A stretch of DNA of 64,000 bases from Lachnospiraceae bacterium AC2012. GTDB taxonomy: Bacteria; Bacillota; Clostridia; Lachnospirales; Lachnospiraceae. Under the pieces are notes generated by a model. The model made no database searches. It saw only the letters and a program-made list of their open reading frames with translations, and was not told the origin of the DNA. The stretch's first letter is position 1. Each line of letters starts with the position of its first letter. This document shows positions 26,915 through 35,001 of this stretch, piece by piece. The DNA lies in NCBI GenBank assembly GCA_000702525.1, contig JNIN01000001.1, positions 868,001-932,000 on the forward strand, written 5' to 3'. Both the position numbers and the translations under genes were made by a program.

Positions 26915-27913
26915 TTACTTTCCCTCCATGTTTTCAAAATACTCTTTTCCATATTTTTTTAATTCTTCAACTACATCATCCGGTCCAACAAGTCTAACTT
27001 TAGGTCCCATGCCAAACAGCCATCCAAAGAAATGTTGGCTTACACTGACTTCAACACTAAACTCGCTCCAATTTTCCCCGATAGGTTTAAAATTAATATC
27101 TTCTTTTCCAAAGCGGTCTAGAAAAACTCCACACATACTATTTTCAAATTGAATCTTCACTCTTTTCTTATGACCGCCATACATTCCAAAAGTTGTTTTA
27201 GAAAGCTTAGACATATCAAACGCCTTAAACTCTTTCTGTCCTTCACGCTTTTCATCTAAAATCGAGATTCTCATCATCTTGTCTACTCGATAAGTTTTAA
27301 CATTACCGTCCCACTCATCATAAGCAATCATATAGTAATTCTCATCTGCCCAAGTAAGTCCCCATGGACTGAGTTCAAACCAATCGCCACCTTTTCGCGC
27401 AATCAGCTTTTTGTTGATATCCCACTTGTAATACTTAAATCGGATTTTCTTATTTTCATTAATCGCCGTATAAACCTCATCAACATTATAGAAAACACTT
27501 TCATTCATAGATTTTACACGATCATCAATAATAACCTGACGCTGTAAGGAGCTTCCCTGATACTGACTAACAAATGTCTTCATCTTAGCAATAAGATCCC
27601 TCGACTTTGTCTGTGTAATAAACTTTGACGATTGAATGGCATCTACCAAAAGTTTTACTTCTGCCAACTCGAAAGCTCTGGATCCAACATGATAATACGT
27701 TTCCCGGCCAATCTGTTCCTTGATAATCTCAACACCAAACTTTTCCATATCAGCAAAGTCTGCATAGATACTTTTTCGTTCCGCAGTTACACCATATTTC
27801 TCAAGCTCTTCCATTATCTGTGACATAGTAAGCGCATGATCATCATCTGTCTTTTCCTGCATCATTTTCATCAGATATGTGAACTTAAACTTTTGATTTG
27901 TGCCTCTCGACAT
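26915..27913 (-). CDS. WYL-domain transcriptional regulator
   Basis: A 332-residue regulator: an N-terminal winged helix (residues 8-80, with TMSQIMEELEKYG and ERKSIYADFADM), a WYL ligand-binding domain (about 150-240, with IRFKYYKWD and WGLTWADENYYMIAYDEWDG) and a C-terminal WCX domain (QHFFGWLFGMGPKVRLVGP). WYL regulators bind nucleic acids or nucleotides and often control phage-defence genes (BrxR, CapW). It is the first gene of the island in transcription order and could act on the inverted repeat in its own leader (27938-27959). Confidence 0.88.
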   Translation of the reverse strand: MSRGTNQKFKFTYLMKMMQEKTDDDHALTMSQIMEELEKYGVTAERKSIYADFADMEKFGVEIIKEQIGRETYYHVGSRAFELAEVKLLVDAIQSSKFITQTKSRDLIAKMKTFVSQYQGSSLQRQVIIDDRVKSMNESVFYNVDEVYTAINENKKIRFKYYKWDINKKLIARKGGDWFELSPWGLTWADENYYMIAYDEWDGNVKTYRVDKMMRISILDEKREGQKEFKAFDMSKLSKTTFGMYGGHKKRVKIQFENSMCGVFLDRFGKEDINFKPIGENWSEFSVEVSVSQHFFGWLFGMGPKVRLVGPDDVVEELKKYGKEYFENMEGK

Positions 27914-27937
27914 ATTAAAGTCCCCCTTTTATATTAT

Positions 27938-27959
27938 TCAGACACTCTCCCTTGTCTGA
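27938..27959. promoter_or_regulatory. Inverted repeat in the leader of the WYL regulator
   Basis: TCAGACA at 27938-27944 and TGTCTGA at 27953-27959 form a 7-bp-arm inverted repeat with an 8-nt centre, 25 bp ahead of the regulator's start codon. A TATAAT box lies further upstream (about 27977-27982 on the minus strand). The position fits an autoregulatory operator. Confidence 0.45.
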
Positions 27960-28260
27960 TATAGTCAACATCGTTATGTCAATTATATCATATGCTGCAC
28001 ATTTTAAAGGACTTAATTGAAAATATTATTGTAAATAACTGCATTCTATTTTTTCACTAATTTATCCCGCCCTTCGCGCGGCACCATCTTCGATGGTGTT
28101 AGGGCGCGTCTTTGCAAAGTGGCGAGCAGTGCTTTTTTGTACAAAAAGCTACTTTCCGCTCGTTGGTGGCACATCCCCAATCCCCTTGAACAAGCTAATC
28201 GTTTGGCTACGCAATTCTTACGAATCGCTATTTTCTTCTGTTGGAATTCTCTTCAGAAAT
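27960..28260. other. Non-coding region with nested hairpins; candidate oriT
   Basis: No gene is supported between the WYL regulator and the relaxase operon (about 400 bp). The stretch contains a compound hairpin, CGCCCT (28068-28073) pairing with AGGGCG (28101-28106) around a 7-bp stem CACCATC-TTC-GATGGTG (28082-28098), then a second hairpin GCTTTTT/AAAAAGC (28131-28149). It is GC-richer than the defence island next to it. Clustered inverted repeats adjacent to a relaxase gene are what an origin of transfer looks like, but no known nick sequence was recognised. Confidence 0.35.
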
Positions 28261-28305
28261 GAAAAAAGAGGGGAACCTGCAAGTCTTAAACCTACAAATT
28301 CCCCA
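28261..28305 (-). terminator. Probable terminator of the transfer operon
   Basis: On the minus strand GGGGAA (28304-28299) pairs with TTCCCC (28275-28270) across a 23-nt loop and is followed by TCTTTTTTC. It is directly after the relaxase stop, at the end of the long transfer operon. The long loop makes it a moderate candidate. Confidence 0.5.
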
Positions 28306-28312
28306 AATAGAA

Positions 28313-29746
28313 TTATCGAGTGATATTGTGTTTTCTGACACGTTCCTTCTTCTGCTCTTCATCACTTTTAAGGAACTGGTCGATATCATATTTTGCTCTT
28401 TGAATCTCCTGCATATCTTTCTTAACCTGACGATATTCACCGTACAGCTTTTTCTTTTCTGCAAGGATTTCGGCATACTCTGCACTGAGATCTTTTACCT
28501 TAGGAAGCTTCTTCAAATGAAGCTCATCAAAAGCACTCTTGGCTGCCTTATGAAGCAGGATTTCCTGTCTATGCTCTTCTAAGAACTTCTTGCTGTATCC
28601 ACATTTACGATAATCCGCATATACGTCTTTGGTCTTGAAGTAATCAAAGATATGTTTCTTCAAAACCTGAATCTCAGCAAGCCGCTTCTCCTTTTCTTTA
28701 ATGGAAGCTGAAATTTTCGTAAATCGCTCTGTTGCTGTTTTCACATTTTTCTCCAGATCATCATAACTTCGAATGTCATGCTGCTTCAGATATAAAACTG
28801 CCTTGGCTACCTGCTTTGTATTAAAGTTCTTGGCAAAGCGAACATAATATTTCCCTTTGCCCTGAGCCAGTTTCTTTTGAATATCGATAAGAAGGTCAAA
28901 CTCATGATCTTCCTTTTTTCGCTGGTAAGTCTTTGGCTGTTTCTCAGCTTTTTCATTATCTTCAAAAGCATGCTCCATCTCACCGGCAAGAATCTTCTTA
29001 AGGTCATCTTCTGTATAACCATTACCTAGAGAACGAAGCCGGATGAAGCGTTTCTGTTCTTTTCCCCTTAGTGAAACATACTTTCCACGCTTAATCTCGT
29101 ATCCGGCATCTTCCAGTTTATAAAGCAGCTCATCAAAATCTTTTGCGCTGCCTTCCTTAAGAATCTGATCAATCGCCTCTCTGATATCATCCCGAAAGGA
29201 TTTCTTCTCAGGATAAGTCGTTCGCTTAACACGCTCACTTGGCTTCTTCTTTTCTATGACAGATAGTCCATGTTCCAGGCAGATGATATCTGATAATCTC
29301 TGCAAAGCCAGTCCTACAAAAAAGAAATCTCTAAACTTATGGGTGCAGTCAAGACTCGTAGAATTAAAGATGATGTGATTATGAATATGCGCCTTATCTG
29401 TATGAGTCGCTACGATAAAAGCATGATTGCCTTTGGTAAATCGCATGGCGGTTTCATAGCCTACCTGATTCGCTTCCTCCGGTGTTATTTCTCCCGGCCT
29501 AAAGGATTGCCTGATCTGATAAGCGATGATATTGCCCCTTGGATGTCTTCCTGTCAGACGCTCATATTCTCTTTTCGAGAGCATGAATTCTTCATCAACA
29601 CTCTCAGACTGGCAGGCGTAGGAGCTGATGAATTGACCATTTTCGGTCTTCTCTCCATTCTTGGCATAATCTGTTCTGTCGCTAAGAGACTTCGCTACGC
29701 TTTTACCTTTATTCTGATGCATCGTGATAAGTCTTGTAGCCGCCAT
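28313..29746 (-). CDS. Relaxase of the Tn1549/MobP type
   Basis: A 477-residue relaxase nicks one strand at oriT and pilots it into the recipient. The N-terminal domain shows the metal-binding histidine triad in HTDKAHIHNHIIFNS (around residue 120), after the conserved GNHAFIVATH strand; the C-terminal half is long charged helix. The ATG at 29746 was chosen because AGGAGGTG lies 7 nt upstream; an ATG two codons earlier is too close to it. It follows mobC by 18 bp. It appears full length and intact. Confidence 0.9.
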   Translation of the reverse strand: MAATRLITMHQNKGKSVAKSLSDRTDYAKNGEKTENGQFISSYACQSESVDEEFMLSKREYERLTGRHPRGNIIAYQIRQSFRPGEITPEEANQVGYETAMRFTKGNHAFIVATHTDKAHIHNHIIFNSTSLDCTHKFRDFFFVGLALQRLSDIICLEHGLSVIEKKKPSERVKRTTYPEKKSFRDDIREAIDQILKEGSAKDFDELLYKLEDAGYEIKRGKYVSLRGKEQKRFIRLRSLGNGYTEDDLKKILAGEMEHAFEDNEKAEKQPKTYQRKKEDHEFDLLIDIQKKLAQGKGKYYVRFAKNFNTKQVAKAVLYLKQHDIRSYDDLEKNVKTATERFTKISASIKEKEKRLAEIQVLKKHIFDYFKTKDVYADYRKCGYSKKFLEEHRQEILLHKAAKSAFDELHLKKLPKVKDLSAEYAEILAEKKKLYGEYRQVKKDMQEIQRAKYDIDQFLKSDEEQKKERVRKHNITR

Positions 29747-29764
29747 GCGCATTCACCTCCTTCC

Positions 29765-30094
29765 CTAAATCGTAGACAGGCGCTTTAGTATTTCCTTCAT
29801 CACTTTCCAAAGTTCTTCCTGATGAAGTCTGATATCATCGATATCTTCTTTGTAGATACTTCCGGTTTCATTTGCTTTCTTTGCATACTGATTCATGTTG
29901 GAAGATGTGATGCCAAGAAGCCTTACAGCCTCTTTGACATCACTTAAATCCATCTGGATGAGATAACCATCAATCGCCATTTTGCGAAGATAAGCACTCT
30001 CATTTAAGATGCCGATTTCTTTCTCCCTGTCACGAATCAGTTTAGCTTCCTCAGGTGTAGCAAAGAAATGAAACTGCTCCGTTCTGTTATTCAT
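29765..30094 (-). CDS. mobC: MobC-like relaxosome accessory protein
   Basis: A 109-residue helical protein with the MobC pattern: an N-terminal basic/ribbon-helix-helix-like part (TPEEAKLIRDREKEIG, then NESAYLRKMAIDGY) and LGITSSNMNQYAKKANETG, the segment conserved in mobilisation accessory proteins. It helps the relaxase open oriT. The ATG at 30094, 2 nt after the upstream stop and preceded by GGGAGA, was preferred over an in-frame start 8 codons earlier. Confidence 0.85.
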   Translation of the reverse strand: MNNRTEQFHFFATPEEAKLIRDREKEIGILNESAYLRKMAIDGYLIQMDLSDVKEAVRLLGITSSNMNQYAKKANETGSIYKEDIDDIRLHQEELWKVMKEILKRLSTI

Positions 30095-30096
30095 GA

Positions 30097-30471
30097 CTAC
30101 ATCTCCCTGCAGGGACAAATCACAGGAGTCTTCTTCTCAGGTTCCGGTATTGGAGCCAGCTTCACTTTTTCCTGCTGCTCTTTTATCTTCTCCATCACAG
30201 AGGCCTTGGTATCTGCAATAATATCCTCCTTATCTGCCTTTTCATTGATTTCTGCAAAATCTGGCACAGGAGCTACTGGCACATTATTGATGATTCCATC
30301 AAAAGAATTATCATTCTGTTCCACCATATCCTCGATACCACGCATATGATTCCTGCTGATAGATGGACCAGCTCCGACATCCTCAATCGGATCAATTGAC
30401 TCAGGAATCTGTTCCTCTACTGCATTTCCTGTGACTTCATCCCATTTTCTGATTTTCTTTACCTTTGCCAT
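30097..30471 (-). CDS. Conserved ICE protein of unknown function
   Basis: A 124-residue acidic, proline-containing protein with likely disordered middle (PVAPVPDFAEI) and C-terminal Pro/Glu-rich tail ending in CPCREM. No fold recognised. It overlaps the topoisomerase gene by 13 bp, with AAAGGAG in front of its ATG, and runs up to mobC, so it is embedded between DNA-processing genes of the transfer operon. It may be a relaxosome adaptor; this is only by position. Confidence 0.65.
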   Translation of the reverse strand: MAKVKKIRKWDEVTGNAVEEQIPESIDPIEDVGAGPSISRNHMRGIEDMVEQNDNSFDGIINNVPVAPVPDFAEINEKADKEDIIADTKASVMEKIKEQQEKVKLAPIPEPEKKTPVICPCREM

Positions 30472-32345
30472 CTGGACGCTCCTTTCTTCGGATACTTTTT
30501 ATACTGTTTGTACTGACGAGGTGGAAAGAGTTTATCTGCACCCTTTACAGGCTCATAAGTCTCAATCAGATCAACAATCATATCCTTGATCTCAGCCATA
30601 AAGTCTTCAGAAGCAATATCCTGCTTTTCCACTTCCAAGAGTTTCTGCTCCCACTCAGCTGTCATAGATGCTGACTGAATCTGTTCCGGCATAACGGTAA
30701 TAAGAGAAGTTCCCTTATCAGTTGGAACTAGATATTTGGTCTTCTTATTTCCCTGTCGTTCTACAAAACCGATACGAACCAGCTTTTCAATTACACCAGC
30801 GCGTGTTGCAGGAGTACCAAGACCTTTACGCTCTACTTCGTCAGGTGTTTCCTTTGCTCCTGCTGATTCCATAGCAGAAAGTAAAGAGTCCTCTGTAAAA
30901 CGTTTCTTAGGAGTTGTCTTTCCTTCCTTTATCTTAGGATCTCTGGCCGGAAGCTCACGCCCTTCAGCTAAAAGGGAAGCATCCGCTTCCAGGATTTCCA
31001 GAATACCATGTGAACCACCATCATCTTTTTTACCGGAATCCTCGTCTTCATCATCCTGCTTTTTCCCAAGAATCCAGTCTTCCAATAGATGCCATCCAGG
31101 ACTTGTGATGCACTTACTCTTAGCCTTAAATACTTCACCAGCACATTCCACTTCTAGGGAATACTCTGTAATCTCAGCCGGATCTCCAACAGAAGAAAGA
31201 AGCCTTGCAGTTACAAGGCCAAGAATCTTTTGTTCACCGGATGGGATTTCTGAGTAATCAGCATCCGAAACATTTTCTGTAGGAATAATCGCGTGGTGAT
31301 CTGATACTTTGCTGCTGTTTAGAACCTGCTTTGTAGAAATAGGAACCATCTTCGTATATCCGTATTTATCTTTCATCAGGCAGCAAAGACGAGCTGTACT
31401 GTCATCCATATCATCTGTCAGATATCTGCTGTCCGTTCTTGGATAAGTAACAAGCTTCTTCTCATATAAACTCTGGGTATAGTCGAGAGTCTGCTGAGCG
31501 GTAAAGCCATAATACTTATTGGCATCCCTCTGAAGACTTGTAAGGTCATAAAGAAGTGGTGGCTTCTCAGTTTTCGTAGTTGTCTCCATTTTAGAAATTT
31601 TCGCCTTATCAGCTGTATTGATTTTCTCTACAAGTTCCTCAGCCTCCTGCTTTGTTTTGAAGCGTTTTGAGGTAACTGCAACACCGGATACCAACATCTG
31701 AACGGTATAGAAGTTCTCAGGCTTAAAGCCCTTGATCTCAGCTTCACGTTCTACAATCATTGCAAGTGTTGGAGTCATGACACGGCCAACATTTAAAGTC
31801 TGACCGTAAACTGTAGAAAAGAATCTTGTAGCATTGATACCAACAAGCCAGTCGGCACGTTCACGACAAAGAGCAGCTTCATAAAGATCATCATAGTCAG
31901 CACTTGGACTCAAATTCTCAAAGCCTTCCTTGATTGCTTTATCTTCCATGGATGAAATCCAAAGTCTCTCAAACGGCTTTTTACATCCTGCCTGCTTATA
32001 AACAAGACGAAAGATAAGCTCTCCTTCACGCCCTGCATCAGTAGCTTCCACAAGACTGTCTATATCAGAACGCTTCATGAGATCCTTTAATACCTGATAC
32101 TGCTTTTTCGTGGAAGCAGTTACCTGATATGAAAATGGCGCAGGGAAAATCGGTAAATCTTCCTTGCGCCACTTCTTATATTTCTCATCATAATGTTCAG
32201 GATTCGCCAGCTCGATCAGATGCCCTACACACCAGCTGACGATATATCCATTACCTTCCAGGTAGCCATCTTTTTTCTGATTTGCTCCAATGACTTTTGC
32301 CAGAGATTGAGCAACAGAAGGCTTTTCCGCAATCACTAATTTCAT
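30459..32345 (-). CDS. topB: DNA topoisomerase III (TopB, ICE-borne)
   Basis: A 628-residue type IA topoisomerase: Toprim domain from KLVIAEKPSVAQSLAKVIG through DAGREGELI (around residue 105), and the active-site tyrosine in YPRTDSRYL (around 305). No zinc fingers at the C-terminus, which ends in a basic tail (KYPKKGASRW). Tn1549-type elements carry such a TopB, thought to resolve strands during transfer or element replication. Its start overlaps the stop of the ArdC-like gene (ATGA). Confidence 0.93.
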   Translation of the reverse strand: MKLVIAEKPSVAQSLAKVIGANQKKDGYLEGNGYIVSWCVGHLIELANPEHYDEKYKKWRKEDLPIFPAPFSYQVTASTKKQYQVLKDLMKRSDIDSLVEATDAGREGELIFRLVYKQAGCKKPFERLWISSMEDKAIKEGFENLSPSADYDDLYEAALCRERADWLVGINATRFFSTVYGQTLNVGRVMTPTLAMIVEREAEIKGFKPENFYTVQMLVSGVAVTSKRFKTKQEAEELVEKINTADKAKISKMETTTKTEKPPLLYDLTSLQRDANKYYGFTAQQTLDYTQSLYEKKLVTYPRTDSRYLTDDMDDSTARLCCLMKDKYGYTKMVPISTKQVLNSSKVSDHHAIIPTENVSDADYSEIPSGEQKILGLVTARLLSSVGDPAEITEYSLEVECAGEVFKAKSKCITSPGWHLLEDWILGKKQDDEDEDSGKKDDGGSHGILEILEADASLLAEGRELPARDPKIKEGKTTPKKRFTEDSLLSAMESAGAKETPDEVERKGLGTPATRAGVIEKLVRIGFVERQGNKKTKYLVPTDKGTSLITVMPEQIQSASMTAEWEQKLLEVEKQDIASEDFMAEIKDMIVDLIETYEPVKGADKLFPPRQYKQYKKYPKKGASRWQR

Positions 32346-33676
32346 ATAGCAACTTCCTCCTTCTTCTTTGATGTTTTGACTTTCTTAGGCCTTGCAGCCT
32401 TCGCCTTTTCCTTAATCTTTTTGGATACAGATTCTTCTTTTTCAGTTCCATTAAGTTCAGGTAAAAGCTTTGTGATTTCATCAGCTGCTTTCACAACAAG
32501 AGGATGTGCTGCCAGATCAGGAAGGATATCTTTCATCTCCTGCATATTCAATCTGTTGCCAACAACCAGGTCATATTCATTAGCAAGAAGCTGATCATCT
32601 TTGATGACAAAACCAATTGTCTTTACACCATTCATCCTGTCAGACGGAATCGACTTATAGATGTCTACTGCCTGCTGCAAGGTCAGATTCTCATGAAACT
32701 CGCCCATGGAATGAAACTCACCACATTCAGCTACATAGAAACTGATAGGTTCCTTCTCTGCGGTAAGCTCCTGTACTTTCGCATCAATCTTTGTAATAAG
32801 ATCAGCTGCTGCCTCACGAATCGTATTCAGTGATTCCTTTAACTCAGGCATCTCCTTTCCCTGAGACCAGGTTGCAACATAGGCGAAACTGTAATCAGAA
32901 GTATCAATGCCATAATGCTGACACACGGTATAGGCAACGCTCTCAGCTTCAACCTCTTTGCTGTTTTTGGACTGCTTATTATCTTTCTGCGCTTCCAGAT
33001 TATGAAGCTTGGCATGAGCCATTTCATGAATTGCAGTCTTTACTGTCTGGATCTCACTCATCCCGTTATTGATAGCAATGCGATTGTCCTCAACGTGAAA
33101 ATAGCCCTTGGCACCTGACTTGATATCTTCAAATCCGATAGGTACAGGACTTGCTGCCTTGATTGCTTCAAAGAATGTCTGATATCCTTCCACACTTCCG
33201 GTAAGCTCATCTACACCAATGGTAGGAAGTGGCTCGCCCTCTGTCTGAGAAACATCAAAAGTACTAACTGGCTTAAAAGCAGTCAGGTTGATTTCAACCT
33301 TTTCCTTTACGGCTTCGCCGTCTTTATCAAGAATGACCTTGCCTGCCTCATCCACCTTTTCCTGTTCCTTTTCCAACTTAAAAGGAGCCGGAGCAAGGAT
33401 ACGGATTCCCTTCTCACCCTTCTTTACAAAGCGTCCCATCTTCTTCCATCCGGTATAGGATTGAACCAGTGTTGCATCTGGTTTTTGCATCATGATAAGG
33501 ATGTTGTTATTCACGGAGTAATGCGGGAACTTCGCCATGGTATCCAGTAGATTTTGAAACTGCTCTGAACCAAAGACTTCCTGAACACCCTTTTCCAGCT
33601 TCTCTGTAATATCCTTCATTTCAGCTTTTCGCTGCTCAGCTGCCTTTTCAGGATCAAAATTTGTGGTTTTACCCAT
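32342..33676 (-). CDS. ArdC-like antirestriction protein with zinc metallopeptidase domain
   Basis: A 444-residue protein. Residues 20-110 match the ArdC N-terminal single-strand DNA-binding domain (KFPHYSVNNNILIMMQKP, then GWKKMGRFVKKGEKGIRIL). A zincin motif HEMAHAKLH follows near residue 218 with the downstream Glu in KEVEAESVAYTV. The C-terminal 170 residues resemble the YodL/DUF4316-type domain (ISFYVAECGEFHSMGEF) and end in a basic Lys-rich tail. It likely coats or protects entering single-stranded DNA from host restriction, notable on an element that carries its own restriction island. Its start overlaps the small upstream gene. Confidence 0.85.
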   Translation of the reverse strand: MGKTTNFDPEKAAEQRKAEMKDITEKLEKGVQEVFGSEQFQNLLDTMAKFPHYSVNNNILIMMQKPDATLVQSYTGWKKMGRFVKKGEKGIRILAPAPFKLEKEQEKVDEAGKVILDKDGEAVKEKVEINLTAFKPVSTFDVSQTEGEPLPTIGVDELTGSVEGYQTFFEAIKAASPVPIGFEDIKSGAKGYFHVEDNRIAINNGMSEIQTVKTAIHEMAHAKLHNLEAQKDNKQSKNSKEVEAESVAYTVCQHYGIDTSDYSFAYVATWSQGKEMPELKESLNTIREAAADLITKIDAKVQELTAEKEPISFYVAECGEFHSMGEFHENLTLQQAVDIYKSIPSDRMNGVKTIGFVIKDDQLLANEYDLVVGNRLNMQEMKDILPDLAAHPLVVKAADEITKLLPELNGTEKEESVSKKIKEKAKAARPKKVKTSKKKEEVAI

Positions 33677-33815
33677 TCTCCCTCACCTCCTTCTTGTACT
33701 GATTAAGCTTCCTTGTAAGAGACTTTTCCTTTTCGATTTTTCTGCGTTTCTCATGCTTTGCCTTAAGCTGCTCTAACCCTTCCACGTAACCCATATATCT
33801 TGATTTTCTTGCCAT
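33669..33815 (-). CDS. Small basic ICE protein (48 residues)
   Basis: A frame of 48 codons from the ATG at 33815 (GGAGGG 9 nt upstream) gives a highly basic helical peptide starting MARKSRYMGYVEG with many Lys/Arg/Glu residues. Its stop overlaps the start of the ArdC-like gene by 8 bp, and the ribosome site for that gene lies inside it, so the two are coupled. Function unknown; nucleic-acid binding is plausible from charge. Confidence 0.65.
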   Translation of the reverse strand: MARKSRYMGYVEGLEQLKAKHEKRRKIEKEKSLTRKLNQYKKEVRENG

Positions 33816-33838
33816 AATCTGCCCTCCAAAACAAATCA

Positions 33839-33860
33839 GGGCAGCCCTTATGGACTGCCC
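33839..33860 (-). terminator. Intercistronic hairpin after the CD1107-type gene
   Basis: GGGCAGCCC (33839-33847) and GGACTGCCC (33852-33860) form a 9-bp stem with one G-U pair and a 4-nt loop. The following minus-strand bases (TGATTTGTTTT) are a weak U tract, so this is more likely an attenuator or mRNA-stability hairpin than a full terminator. Confidence 0.45.
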
Positions 33861-33879
33861 TTTAAAATCAATTATTCAA

Positions 33880-34686
33880 TTACTCATCATCAGAATCAGA
33901 TTCTTCCGATGTATCTTCGTCAGCCTCAGAAATCTCTTCATTTGATTCTTCTTCTGCATCTTCAAGATAATCGTCCTCTTCATCCTCTAAGTAATCTTCA
34001 TCAGGATCAGGTGATGCCTGTACCTTCTTAGGCTTCTTTTCCTTCAAATACTTAAATCCCATGTATCCACCTGCACCGAGGAAAATAATAAGTGCAACAA
34101 TAGCTGCAGGACCAACAGAAGGTTTCTTCTTTTCTTCCTTTACCTCAGGCTCCGATGTGGTCTTAGTCTCTTCAACTGTTTCCTTTGTAGCTTCCTCTGT
34201 TTCCGCGCTCTCTAAAGATTCCTGGAGAGCTTTCTGCTCATCCTCATCCATTAACGCCAAGAGATCTGCTTCATCAACCATATTCAAGAAATGAACGGTT
34301 TCTGTACCGTTATCATCACGGTCTATGATGATATAAAAGTAATTGCCCTTCTTGGTAACAACAGTAATAAACTGCTTGCCACCAGCTTCTACCGAACCAT
34401 AATCATCTACCAGAGTAAGATTTCCATCCGGTGTAAGAGGCCCCATCTTCTCCTCTTCCTTTTCCTCTGGCTCAGCAGGTTTCTCTTCGCCCTGACAGAT
34501 AGAAATATCCTCTTTGCATACAGGACACTCTTCATTTACAGAGTCTTCACTGCATTTCGTCTCGCAGGTACATTCTGCTTCAGGACCTGTATGCGCAAAA
34601 GCTGTCATGGGAGTCATCCCAATAAAAAGAGCTGCAGCACATGCCACAGCTCCAGTAAGTCGCTTATTTAATTTAGTAATCTTCAT
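33880..34686 (-). CDS. CD1107-type surface/membrane protein
   Basis: A 268-residue secreted-then-anchored protein. From the ATG at 34686 (AAGGAGG 9 nt upstream) it has a signal peptide ([19 protein letters not shown], cleavage near AFA-HTG), a cysteine-rich segment ([10 protein letters not shown], then [11 protein letters not shown]), a globular part with [19 protein letters not shown], one transmembrane helix ([20 protein letters not shown]) and a very acidic cytoplasmic tail. This matches the CD1107 family of mobile-element proteins, probably part of the transfer channel at the cell surface. Its start overlaps the DUF4315 gene end. Confidence 0.82.
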   Translation of the reverse strand: MKITKLNKRLTGAVACAAALFIGMTPMTAFAHTGPEAECTCETKCSEDSVNEECPVCKEDISICQGEEKPAEPEEKEEEKMGPLTPDGNLTLVDDYGSVEAGGKQFITVVTKKGNYFYIIIDRDDNGTETVHFLNMVDEADLLALMDEDEQKALQESLESAETEEATKETVEETKTTSEPEVKEEKKKPSVGPAAIVALIIFLGAGGYMGFKYLKEKKPKKVQASPDPDEDYLEDEEDDYLEDAEEESNEEISEADEDTSEESDSDDE

Positions 34687-34990
34687 CCTCTGATTCCTCC
34701 TTATTATCATCACTGTCATCATCCTCATAGATGGATGATGTAGCTTCAGTAGTTGTTGGTTCCGTCTTATTCTCTGCTGTTGGAACAGAAAGCTGTCCGG
34801 ATGCTGCAAGCTGTAAAAGCTTTGCCACCTCTTCCGGAGAAAGTTTAAGTGCACCAACATCAGATAAGATCTGACTGGCCTCTGCATCCTTTAATTTTGC
34901 CTGAGCTGCTTTTAAGCGCTCATTAGCTTCATCTCTACGCTTTTCACAGCGCCTGACTTCTTCACGAAGCTTATCTAATTTCTCAAACAT
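34673..34990 (-). CDS. DUF4315 family ICE protein
   Basis: A 105-residue protein beginning [18 protein letters not shown]: an N-terminal coiled coil of about 45 residues, a short SPEEVAKLL helix and an acidic Ser/Thr-rich tail. This is the DUF4315 pattern found between the NlpC/P60 and CD1107 genes in Tn1549-like elements. The start at 34990 has AGGAGG 8 nt upstream and lies 12 bp after the previous stop. Role unknown. Confidence 0.82.
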   Translation of the reverse strand: MFEKLDKLREEVRRCEKRRDEANERLKAAQAKLKDAEASQILSDVGALKLSPEEVAKLLQLAASGQLSVPTAENKTEPTTTEATSSIYEDDDSDDNKEESEDEDY

Positions 34991-35001
34991 GCCATTTCCT
35001 C

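Noticed and set aside
27960-28312. tRNA or other structured RNA gene in the gap beside the relaxase gene
   Set aside because: The hairpins do not make a cloverleaf, and no conserved TTC-x-A or anticodon arm pattern was seen. No tRNA or rRNA gene was recognised in the whole window.
30736-31257. 173-codon plus-strand frame inside topB
   Set aside because: Ser/Pro-rich antisense shadow of a clear topoisomerase gene, no start signal.
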